Of a stretch of 64,000 bases of DNA, positions 54,001 to 62,601 are shown one piece after another (positions within the stretch are counted from its first letter, which is position 1; every line of letters begins with the position of its first letter). Source of the stretch: Daphnia carinata. Taxonomy: Eukaryota; Arthropoda; Branchiopoda; Diplostraca; Daphniidae. The notes under the pieces were generated by a model. That model had not been told where the DNA came from, searched no databases, and worked only from the letters and a program-made list of their open reading frames with translations. The translations under genes were made by a program, and so were the position numbers. The stretch covers positions 7,050,278 to 7,114,277 of the forward strand of contig NC_081336.1 in assembly GCF_022539665.2 (NCBI RefSeq), in the 5' to 3' direction.

Positions 54001-55300
54001 CTCGCGATTGGAGCATAGAAGAAAGAGGTCACTAAATATATTACGTCAACATACGGACAAAGTGAGTTGTTATTCGCTTTCGCAATCTTATAACGGATTT
54101 GATTTCAAACGGTCCACTGAATGTATACAGACGTGAGCAGAATTAAAGACTTTCTTAAGGTTTGTTTCAAGTGCATTTTCACGTCGATTATTCTTTCAAA
54201 TGTTTTGAAATTAACAGTCAAACGAGACTATAGAAAAGGAAATAAAAATTCAATGGCATAAAAATCTGGCAATCACTGTCCCCTAGTTATATGCCCATAA
54301 AGATATGAAAGAGAGTGATCGATCGTCTGGAGCATATGGCTTGGGGTGTTACGTGTAAGTGTATAGTCAGTAGTAATATCTACAGCGGAAATGACAAGTT
54401 TGGCTAATGTAGTGCACGAAAATTGCATGAAATATTCATGAAGCTGTGCTGGAAAAGAGATGGAGGGACGATGCCATCTCTTTTGTTATGGCAGCTTTTA
54501 TATTAAAAAAAAAAGAAGCCGTACTGTTTGATGTCTATAATGGGGCAAAAGTCCACGCGTTCACGGAACTTACGGTTGGATGTGAATAAGGGGGGCGGAG
54601 GAGGTGGATGGAGGGTGAATTTCTGGCCGACACACACACACTTCATCTAACATGCTTCCTCGCCAGTTAATAAAATCTGGCACCCCCCTCTTGATCCGCT
54701 CCCCATCAAATTATTCCCTATTTCACCAGCAAGAAGCGCATCTTTCTTTTATTTTTTTGATGATATATTCACCCCCCCCCTTCTCCGCCCACTTTATGCA
54801 TCCGGGTACGCCAAAAAAAGCTGAATCAGAGTAGGCATACGGGACTTGATCACTTAAGACTCATTAGTAACGACACTTAACCCTCATAACTATTCAACAT
54901 TTTTCCTAGGAAGCAAAAGCAAATCGAAAGCAAAAGCAGTCACTTTTAATAACTTGGAGTCATCTCTACTTTCTCCGGTGGTTGCCATATACGTTGAATT
55001 GATTGAACTTGCATTCATCGCCATCGTGAGGCTCATCAAAATTTCATTTTGAAGAACTCTTACATCAAATTAATCATGTTTCATATTCCTAGCGTCTTGA
55101 AATGGAGCTACTTTTTTGGAATTATTTAATCGATCGTGAGCCGCTGGATTTCCCAACTGTTTCATTTTGTCTCATCTGCTATTCCTTCGGCCCTATTCTC
55201 GTCGTTTTCTAGGAGGTAACTCGTAATGTTTTCAAAAAGGTTTGCGTTCACGAACGCGGTAAAAGTGTCTTAACTTTTCAGAAATGTTTATGTCCCTGCA
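45001..55300. other. Gene-poor region, part 4, up to the gene cluster
   Basis: No supported exon. Microsatellites become sparser towards the right: GA at 45551-45568, AT at 45772-45796 and AT at 51063-51083. The segments 48.2-48.6 kb and 51.2-52.4 kb are AT-rich and largely without tandem repeats. No tRNA-like B box or C2H2/homeobox-type peptide was found. Confidence 0.5.
45772..45796. repeat. AT microsatellite
   Basis: Alternating AT of 25 nt. Confidence 0.95.
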
Positions 55301-55674
55301 GTGTTTTGAATGCGATGAGCTAAATGTAATGGCCAGTAGATGGCCTTTGCGGTGCACGTGAGGAAAGAAATGGCATCGTTTCTCGCAACGCGATTTTTAC
55401 AAAATACTCGTAAGTTTCCTTATTATTTCACACAGTCGCGCATTTTCCCATAAAAATTTGCATTGTCGTTGCAAAATTTGAATAGTTAATTCTCCCCAAC
55501 TTGTATTTACCTACCCCTGCTGTTCTATTGGTATTTTGACATTTGAAATTTGGAAATGAATGGATAGTTTGTTTCAGAAGAAGGTTGATCTTTATTTATC
55601 CAGGATCGTGAAGGAATTCGACTGTTGCAAAATTCCAGTGAAACTATTATTGGTTGTCATCTGGAGCTAGAAAT
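55301..55674 (+). promoter_or_regulatory. 5' flank and leader of GLMN
   Basis: Presumed promoter and 5' untranslated region of the gene starting at 55675. It contains a CTCF-core-like site at 55333-55344 and a CACGTG E-box at about 55355-55360. TTGTTTCAG near 55576 could be a 3' splice site for an upstream non-coding exon. No TATA box is evident, as is usual for housekeeping genes. Confidence 0.4.
55333..55344 (+). promoter_or_regulatory. Exact match to the CTCF core consensus
   Basis: CCAGTAGATGGC fits the CCASYAGRKGGC core at all 12 positions. It lies about 330 bp upstream of the GLMN start codon, where the gene desert ends. Binding is inferred from the motif only. Confidence 0.45.
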
Positions 55675-57465
55675 ATGTCTGCAGATTTGTTCCTTCCCAA
55701 CATCAGCCGTTGGCTAGAAGAAGGCCAGTACCAGCAGATTAAGAATGTTATTCTTGATCGTACCCACATCCCCAAAGTCCGGGAGCATGGCATGGATATC
55801 ATTCTTGGTGTGTGTAACCACCTCAACTCTGAAAAAAGTGTCTGGTCCGCTGAAATGGAAGAGTGCTGTGAATTCTCGTTGCTAATGGTGGCACAGTTAT
55901 CAAACCCAAAGGAAGTACTGATTGCTCTCCAAGAACAAGTGGCAGAATTTGGATCCAGCTCAAAATTCAAAATTCTCCTTTTGCCATTTCAAGCCGTCCT
56001 GCTACGATTACCTGACAAACAGAGCAACATACTTAACATGGTTTTGGAGACCATTGGTGAACATGTTAGCTCATTACCACTTCCTAGTCCAGGATATTGC
56101 TTTGAAGGAAGAGAAAGAATTCTTCTAGACACTGATCCAAAAGTACAATGCATTTCAGACATTTATGAAGCTCTAGCAGAGTTCTATGCTCCATTTGTTA
56201 AACAAATGTCTCTAAATCGCGTTCAAACTAAGTTGGACGACGAAACCTGCTTACGAGAACGGCGTCGGGTGCTTAAAAAAAACCTGCTTAAAACAATGGA
56301 ACAACCATTAATCTGCATGGACTTGCATTTCGCCGAAGGAAAGAGCCCCAGTCTGCTGAGAAGAATTGCCGAAAAGCTTGTTCATCATCTCTCGTGCGTC
56401 TGCGGAGATTTGTTCTCCTTACCGGAAATCGTTCATCATTTTCAAGGCAAATACAAGTGCCCGTCCTCCTCTTCCTTTGACGACGGTAGTCCTCCACCAA
56501 CTCTCAAGTCGCTGGGAATGATTTTCTATCTTGTCTATGGTGAACAGCTACCTTGCCCAAGCGTTCCTTCAATCTACAGCCAGGAATTCATTTTCCATAC
56601 GGTTCTGCAATACGCTGACCTTCTCCTGAGGAGTGAAGAACCACTCGTTGTTCACAAAGGACTGCTTCTAATTCAAGGCTTGTTGAAGCATGTAGGAGAC
56701 TCGTCCCTCTCTATCGACTGCCTTGATCATCCCATCCATTTTCAGATATTCCAGTCGTTAATTTGGTTGGCCATGTCAGGTGTGAACAGTCGAGAATTCA
56801 AGATCCTTTCGGTTGAATTGTGGCGTCCGTACTTAGATAAACTTCATCCCGGCGCCCGCTATCATCTTCTCCAAAGTCTTCTGCCCACATTGGAGCACCC
56901 GGGCCTTAGAGGATTGGTGATCAATATTATTAAAGACCAGGTCGCCCTTTGTTTGGACAAAGATTTGCCCTACTTTTTGCAAGATCGCCTTGATGGGTTT
57001 CTACCTTTAATCTGGAGGCTACCTCAAGACGTGGAGACGGACCTGTTGGAACACATGGACTCCATCATGAGTGCTTTAAATCTAGCTCGCTTCCTCCTCC
57101 TTCGCGACAGGCTGAACGTGAGTGGATTCGCCAAACATTTGCCCCTCTTCGAAGCCCAGTTCACCGAACCACTCGCCAGAGCCCTCAAGCTTTCCCGAGC
57201 CCATTATGAACATTATGAACTCGAACTGAGCAAAATTGGGGCTGGTGCCGTGGCCATCTGCAATGTCCTTTTGTCCATGCCAGAAATGTCTCTCGAACAG
57301 CGAAAATCAGTGATTGCATCCGCAATCAACTCGTTCGATCTTCTCGAAAGCGTTCTCGCGCGAGTTGTGGAATGTCTTCATTCATTTTCTGGATCTCTTC
57401 CGACCTGCGAACGGGACCCGTTAGCGAAAACCGACAACTTAAAAAATGCACAATTCTCTGTTTAA
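55675..57465 (+). CDS. Glomulin (FAP68-like), regulator of cullin-RING ubiquitin ligases; intronless
   Basis: A single uninterrupted frame encodes 596 residues, close to the 594 of human glomulin. The ATG at 55675 is chosen because the frame has no ATG further upstream in this stretch. Family resemblance is clearest in the C-terminal third: ETDLLEHMDSIMSALNLARF, then LKLSRAHYE, then SFDLLESVLARV near the end, matching the human ETDLLQ...IMASLNLLRYL, MSKAHYE and TFDLIESVLARV. The N-terminal half has the helical-repeat character of the family (NPKEVLIALQE, then LAEFYAPFV). Glomulin in vertebrates binds the RBX1 RING domain and blocks E2 recruitment to SCF ligases; the same role here is inference. 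The coding sequence has no introns although its neighbours are split. COQ9 follows on the same strand within 23-104 nt, with no AATAAA between them. Confidence 0.93.
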   Translation: MSADLFLPNISRWLEEGQYQQIKNVILDRTHIPKVREHGMDIILGVCNHLNSEKSVWSAEMEECCEFSLLMVAQLSNPKEVLIALQEQVAEFGSSSKFKILLLPFQAVLLRLPDKQSNILNMVLETIGEHVSSLPLPSPGYCFEGRERILLDTDPKVQCISDIYEALAEFYAPFVKQMSLNRVQTKLDDETCLRERRRVLKKNLLKTMEQPLICMDLHFAEGKSPSLLRRIAEKLVHHLSCVCGDLFSLPEIVHHFQGKYKCPSSSSFDDGSPPPTLKSLGMIFYLVYGEQLPCPSVPSIYSQEFIFHTVLQYADLLLRSEEPLVVHKGLLLIQGLLKHVGDSSLSIDCLDHPIHFQIFQSLIWLAMSGVNSREFKILSVELWRPYLDKLHPGARYHLLQSLLPTLEHPGLRGLVINIIKDQVALCLDKDLPYFLQDRLDGFLPLIWRLPQDVETDLLEHMDSIMSALNLARFLLLRDRLNVSGFAKHLPLFEAQFTEPLARALKLSRAHYEHYELELSKIGAGAVAICNVLLSMPEMSLEQRKSVIASAINSFDLLESVLARVVECLHSFSGSLPTCERDPLAKTDNLKNAQFSV

Positions 57466-57488
57466 AATGGCTAAACGTTCTTGCGCCA

Positions 57489-58851
57489 ATGGCAAAAAGA
57501 ACAACGCTTTTGCCTACTGACTGGAGGTGGAATAATACACCCGCTACTCTTGTGGCGTCTTGTCTCACAATGTTGTTTCTTTTTCAACCGTTTCACTATC
57601 TCGTACTGATTGAAGAAAAATTGTACGTTATTTTGACTAAGAAAGGTTGTCACTTGCTTCGCGTTTTTTTTTCTAAATCTCATTCCTTTACCTTGTTTTT
57701 ACCTGGTGTTTATAGGCAGTCTCACCAGAGGCGTGTTCTTCCGGTGGACTCCAGCCGTCCGTTCCCAATCAACGGACGCCTTCACAGATGATTCGGATGC
57801 CAAAGAAACTCAGCGTCTCAAAGACGAGGAGACGGAGTACGAAACTGACATTAAATCTAAAATTTTAGATGCTGCCTTAGGTTACGTCGATATTAGCGGA
57901 TGGAGTAAGGAAGCATTGGCTCAAGGTGCGAAAGAATGAAACTCTTCAGCCTTTTTTTTTTTTTTTTTTTTCAAAACAATCTCATTTTGTCCAATCTGTA
58001 CTCAGGAGCTGAAAGCTTAGGCTACCCTAGTGTTACGCATGGACTCTTCCCTAAAGGCGGAGTCGAATTAGTCCACCATTTTTATCAACAAGCAAACGAT
58101 CGTTTATCGTCCGAGCTTCCATCTGATATACAGGAAGCTCATCTCGATCCGTTAAAGTATATTGAGAAATTGGCCCGCAAAGACAAGTCGCTTAATTTGA
58201 TCGTAATTTTATTGTTTCAGAGCGAAGGATGATCTAAAGATATTACGACTCGCCGTCGAAAAAAGACTAAGGATGAATACGGAACACATATACACTGGTA
58301 GATGGACTGAAGCGATGGGTCTGTTGGCTTTCCCAGCAAATGCGCCATCATCTTTGAAATTGCTGGCCAATCTCGTTGATGAAATGTGGTTCCATGCCGG
58401 TGATACCTCAGTTGATGTAAGTAGATAATGAAACCAAGTTCTTGACGGGCAATTTCTTAATATTGAAACCGTAGTTTTCATGGTACACCAAGAGAGCCCT
58501 GTTGGCAACCGTCTACAAGTCTACGGAGCTGAGCATGATTCAAGATAGAAGTGATGACTTTAAAAGCACCTGGGATTTTTTGGATCGTCGCATCGACGAG
58601 GTATGTTAATCACTATTGCTAAGTTCGATAGCATTTGAACTTTATCAAATGTTTCGTTGTTCAGATGGATCACTTGCGTGATTGTCCTAAGAAATTGGAA
58701 GAAACAGCGATCGTCATGAAAGGGTTCTATCAAACTGTAAGTTTTGCCTTCGAAGAAAATATCTCAACAGAACAAAAAAAAAATAATCAAATTGTATGTT
58801 TTTAAGGCGCTGAATGTGATGGGCGTCCCTGACAAGAGGAAGATGGAATAA
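57489..58851 (+). CDS. Ubiquinone biosynthesis protein COQ9, mitochondrial
   Basis: Seven exons proposed: 57489 (or 57570)-57645, 57716-57925, 58006-58156, 58221-58416, 58475-58600, 58665-58736 and 58807-58851. All introns are GT-AG, 58-80 bp, and agree in phase. The body reads DAALGYVDISGWSKEAL, then GAESLGYPS, GLFPKGGVELVHHF, LAVEKRLRMN, MWFHAGDTSVD, FSWYTKRALLATVYKSTELS and TWDFLDRRIDE. These match the COQ9 lipid-binding fold, whose product partners COQ7 in demethoxyubiquinone hydroxylation in the mitochondrial matrix. The stretch GVFFRWTPAVRSQS before the conserved part looks like the end of a transit peptide. Exon 1 is the weak point. The exon 2 frame has no ATG after its upstream stop, so a spliced 5' exon is required. 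The AAAG|GTTGTC donor gives the right phase but is not strong. Confidence 0.9.
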
Positions 58852-59319
58852 TTCATTTATCAAGTTCGATATTTTCTCTAGAACAAATACAAATAGCGGC
58901 GCGGTGGTGGTTGATATCTAAACTACGGTATATTGGCGTTCATTTGGTCATCTAGCTTCATTTTCGGTGTACGAGCTAAGGTAGGACCCACATTTTTTAT
59001 TTCCGTAAAACTCTCTGATGCAATAATAAGTAGGTATTGTTGTTGGTAGCCCGCCGATCGCTATCCGTTTTCATTTGGAAGAGGCTTGTTTATGTCTAGG
59101 CGTTTGCGGGGCCATAAACATAATATTGCGCCGATGTCATTTTCATATACGGTGAGCCATAACAAATGAAACTTTATTCAGTTTGGGTTTCAATTGTTAT
59201 TGCCTCTCAGTAGACCTCGCGTGTCGGTTTTCTTAAAGAGGATGTGAAACGTTATTCACCTCAAATAGTAGGACCAAAATTCACCTTAAACTTCATGCGG
59301 AACGCGACATAGAAGCGCA

Positions 59320-59712
59320 TTAAATTTTTGCAGTAAGGTCTGGTCTCATGATAACTATGAAGGTCTTGAACGATGCGCTCACCTTCATGTTGGTTATTGT
59401 TACCGTCGACATGTCTAGTACAAAGTTTAGCATTAAGGCTAATGTGTACAGAAATTGTGTGGAATCCAGACGACCAGCGCTAGCGATGTTCGGCAGCAAC
59501 AGATTCTTGTATAAATAAACAACCATATACTTCTTGCTTCTTTGCCAGCTCATCAACGAGCGAGTATAAGCGAGGCCCTGTTCAAGAATATACCCATCAT
59601 ACTCTCTCCCACTTTTGATTATTCTAGCTGACGATGTATCGCAGATACAAGCTTGTGCTTGCGCTTGCTTGTGTGCAAGACCCGGCACGAGCTCTCTAAT
59701 TTCGGAAACCAC
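59320..59712 (-). other. Unassigned minus-strand open reading frame, about 130 codons
   Basis: This stretch stays open for 130 codons and its translation is compositionally complex (for example GYILEQGLAYTRSLMSWQRS), unlike the homopolymer-derived frames elsewhere. It has no ATG near its 5' end: the frame is entered after a stop, and the first internal Met is well inside. It would need splicing or a non-AUG start to be expressed. A TATATATATAAAAGG sequence on the same strand lies about 170 bp upstream. I do not recognise a family. It may be a decayed element, a lineage-specific exon or chance. Confidence 0.2.
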
Positions 59713-59877
59713 ATAGCGGGGAGCCCATTAATCCCCTCAGCACTTCGAGCTCGTATAGTCTTAAAGTAAACTGTGAACACCCAGTTCGATTGCCTGCTCT
59801 CAACCTTCACCGCATGCTGTAACTAACTGTTATTATTCTCCTGCTGAAAAATCGTCGCTTCTCTACGACGTATGGCC

Positions 59878-59892
59878 TTTTATATATATACA
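59878..59892 (-). promoter_or_regulatory. TATA-box-like sequence on the minus strand
   Basis: The minus strand reads TATATATATAAAAGG, a good TATA match, with a TTTTCAGCAG initiator-like sequence about 38 nt downstream. That spacing is longer than the usual 30 or so. The only candidate product is the unassigned open stretch at 59320-59712. Confidence 0.3.
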
Positions 59893-60522
59893 AAGTCCAA
59901 ACCTAGCGATATAGCTACCACCCCCGCGTCTCGTTAAATAAACTCAAGCCATAACGACTGCGTGCACAGAACGTGACCAAATTATGTTTGCAACTAAACG
60001 TTTTCAAGATGCAGCATTTTAAGAAGTAATTTTTTATCGTTGTTCGTCGACCCTATACGGTTCAGGTGTTTTACGTTGTTGGCAAAATGAATGCGTCTGC
60101 GCGTCGTATCATCTTTTCGCAACTGCTTTTTCTCACTCATCGCAAAAATAATAATCATGGAGAGAATGTAAGAAGAATGTGGTCGACGGTGGTATTCTCT
60201 CTCAGCCACGTCCGAACAACTGGTGCTGTTGATGAGGCAAAACAAACCACAGAAATAGCCAGATCCCCTACCGGGCTCATGGGGTTCTCGGCTCGTTCTT
60301 AGTTTATTTGCTGAGGCTGACACCCATCGACGCAGCTACTAAATTCTCCGCAACTGTAACATCACCACTTATAAACAAAAGAAGAGAACAATCATGAAAT
60401 TCTCACACAAGCGATTCTCTTTCGCCGCCGAACAATGCAAGACTATTCTGATCATTTGTGTACATCGATGAAACGTCTTTCTATTCCACGCTCTGCGATT
60501 CTTCGTTTCAATCAAAATGAGT

Positions 60523-60563
60523 TTTATTGGGGAGTAAGAGAAAGCCATTCAAAAATATTTATT
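60523..60563 (-). terminator. Polyadenylation signals of the homeobox gene
   Basis: On the minus strand AATAAA occurs at 60563-60558 and again at 60528-60523, about 105 and 140 nt after the homeobox gene stop codon. Both fit a short 3' untranslated region. Confidence 0.6.
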
Positions 60564-60666
60564 ACTTCACAAAATTGACTAAAATAGAGTAGTTAGTAAA
60601 TCGAAACAAGATGCGCTTGTTAGATGTGAATCTTTTTTTATATCTGTTTTTCCTTTGCAATTCGTT

Positions 60667-61905
60667 TTAAGTCTTTTTAAATGTCTGAAACCGCGCTGGA
60701 TGTGATTTTGGAAGAAGGGCATGTTGAGATGTACTGCCGCTATCGTCCACACAACTGAGGTTTTTAGCAACGTCTGTGTAGTGAGCTAGAGGACTGTTGC
60801 ATGACACTTCATCTTTGAATCAGAAGTTGAAAACAAAATGTAAAGAAATGTTGCCTTTGAAATGAAATATTTGAAGAGCGTTACTTGTAAGGTGTGGTTC
60901 TTTATTGTGACGCCATTTCATTCTTCGATTCTGGAACCAGACTTTTACCTGAAAATGCCCAATTAGTGAAATGTTTTGGATCAGTAATGAGAATAAGTAC
61001 GTTTAAAGAGCCGTCTGTAAGATCATTTGCAGGCTAGTCAAGAGTGACATTGTTTACAAAGTAGTTTTATACTTGTGCATCGGTGAGCTGGAGGGCAGCT
61101 GCCAGCTGTCGGCGATCTGGTTTAGTGATGTATTTCTGAAGTTGAAAACGTTTTTCAAGCCCCTTCCGCTGTAAATTGGAGAAGACGGCACGCGACCAAG
61201 ACCGCTTTCGCCGACTGTTATTGCTGCCCGTTTGTTGCTGGTCAATCGAGTCTTGTTGTTCCATTTGCCCTTGTCGAATATCTCTCACTTGCTTCTCAAC
61301 GACCGTGATTTCCTGCCTTTGTGCGACAGATAGGCTGTCTCTTTCGTGGTCACCAGACCAAGCATGCGTTGGCACCTGTTCCAAATATTTGTATGATTAG
61401 TTTGAACTTTCAAACTGAATAATTTACGTTGTTGCGGCTTCGGCTCGTTTCTCCTTAACCCGTACTACCATTTGCGGAGTTAGTATTTAAATGGATGTGT
61501 TCGAAACAGAACTGCCACGAACCTTCCTCTTTATCGTGTTAACGCATGCTTAAAAGAAACGTAACTAACCTGAGTGATTGAGCGATTGACTCCAATTTGA
61601 TTGCCGAGAATGCGATCAATGCCAAAAGACAGTTGATGCTGCTTATCCATAATTCTTGATGACATAAAGTTCGCCATGGCCAAAGAGCTTGCTGATGTTG
61701 GATGCCAAAAATGATTGGCAGCGGCAGCTTCCAAAACTGCCAGATCTAAGAGTAACAATGATGGGCGTGTAGCGCTAGTTGGGTCCGATATCCATGGCCA
61801 GGAAGAGGTTAAAAGGCCCGCTTGCTGCTGTCGTTGTTGTTGATTTGATGTTCCTTCGTAACCGTTCAACTTGAGTAACGTAGAAGACCAAGATACGAAA
61901 TCCAT
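60667..61905 (-). CDS. H2.0/HLX-type homeobox transcription factor
   Basis: Four coding exons on the minus strand: 61905-61570, 61375-61073, 60948-60885 and 60773-60667. Phases agree at every junction and the product is about 269 residues. Residues 94-100 (FGIDRIL) form an eh1-like repressor motif of the kind that binds Groucho. The homeodomain is about residues 170-229, beginning RSWSRAVFSNLQRKGLEKRF and ending KVWFQNRRMKWRHNK, with F8, L16, F20, W48, F49, N51 and R53 all present. SWSRAVFSNLQRKGLE and YITKPDRRQLAA are diagnostic of H2.0/HLX. The intron between homeodomain positions 44 and 45 is at a classic site. The start ATG is the first after an in-frame stop 48-60 bp upstream. The protein is shorter than fly H2.0 or human HLX, so an extra 5' exon is possible. 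It is a nuclear DNA-binding factor; roles in visceral muscle are known for fly H2.0. Confidence 0.92.
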
Positions 61906-62476
61906 TATGTGGCTGAACTTGTCGCCTTTCTTATCCGACTTGGTTTACCACGCGTTCTTTGACTCGAGTCACTGCTCGGAGGCAACTGGTTACTTTCTGC
62001 CTGACCCCGACAGCAAGACCCACGTGGATACCCCATAGGAGGCACGCTGGCATTCTGCAACATGCGAGTTTCTTATGTCTCATTGGCCCTTCCTGAGAGA
62101 GTGTGTACGTTTACACTTAGAAAACGACCCGCTTCTATTGCTGCTTTTCCAGACGTGTTACGTCAGGAAGGGCGGTCCTGTATACGTAAAGGTGACTATT
62201 ACCAGGAGGAAGAAAGAGCGTCTTATGTTACATCTCTATTATCAAGAACCAGGGCAAAATAATGCAGAATTCAGAATTCGCTGTGTCTCGAAATTTTGAT
62301 AAAATGAATTGCGACAGTTTGTTCAATACTCTTGTGTCAGTTGGCTAAGTCAAATGAGGTATTGAACACACCCATAACATGAATTTGAGTTTCCAGTTAG
62401 CAAATTAGGCAAAAGTACGAAATTTTTTAACTGTATGCGAATAACTATCATGTATGATTTTATAAATAATTAATTG
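61906..62476. other. Spacer between the HLX 5' end and the VIPAS39 3' end
   Basis: About 570 bp containing the 5' flank of the homeobox gene (minus strand) and the 3' end of VIPAS39 (minus strand). A 74-codon plus-strand frame with its own ATG (62075-62299) lies within it and is listed separately. Confidence 0.6.
62075..62299 (+). other. Unassigned 74-codon plus-strand ORF in the HLX upstream region
   Basis: The ATG-initiated frame has a varied composition, starting MSHWPFLRECVRL and containing GGPVYVKVTITRRKKERL. No known family is recognised. It lies antisense to and directly upstream of the homeobox gene, so it may be a small divergent gene, a leader exon or chance. Confidence 0.2.
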
Positions 62477-62482
62477 TTTATT
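62477..62482 (-). terminator. Polyadenylation signal of VIPAS39
   Basis: AATAAA on the minus strand, 120 nt after the VIPAS39 stop codon at 62602-62604. Confidence 0.65.
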
Positions 62483-62601
62483 TACAAAACAGGAAGGAGG
62501 ACGAAGTGAGACAATGGCATATGAAAAAAACAAAAGAAACACCACGAGAAAGACAGTCACAAATGAGTAGCGTTTGGTGTCAATTTTGAGCGTAAACCAT
62601 C

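Larger units (their letters stand above)
58852..60557. other. Intergenic region between COQ9 and the homeobox gene
   Basis: About 1.7 kb between the COQ9 stop and the 3' end of the minus-strand homeobox gene. It contains an unassigned minus-strand open stretch (59320-59712) with a TATA-like sequence upstream. Otherwise there are no recognised genes. No AATAAA was found soon after the COQ9 stop. Confidence 0.6.

Noticed and set aside
1-55000. CRISPR-like arrays or operon-like gene blocks
   Set aside because: No regularly spaced repeats with unique spacers were seen. Repeats are microsatellites plus one tandem pair, and the gene structures are eukaryotic.
55654-55674. Upstream extension of glomulin by seven codons
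   Set aside because: It would need a TTG start. The ATG at 55675 gives a protein of the expected family length.
58187-58220. A 34-nt intron alternative in COQ9
   Set aside because: It is too short for normal splicing. Using the GTATAT donor at 58157 gives a 64-bp intron, keeps phase and fits the family alignment.
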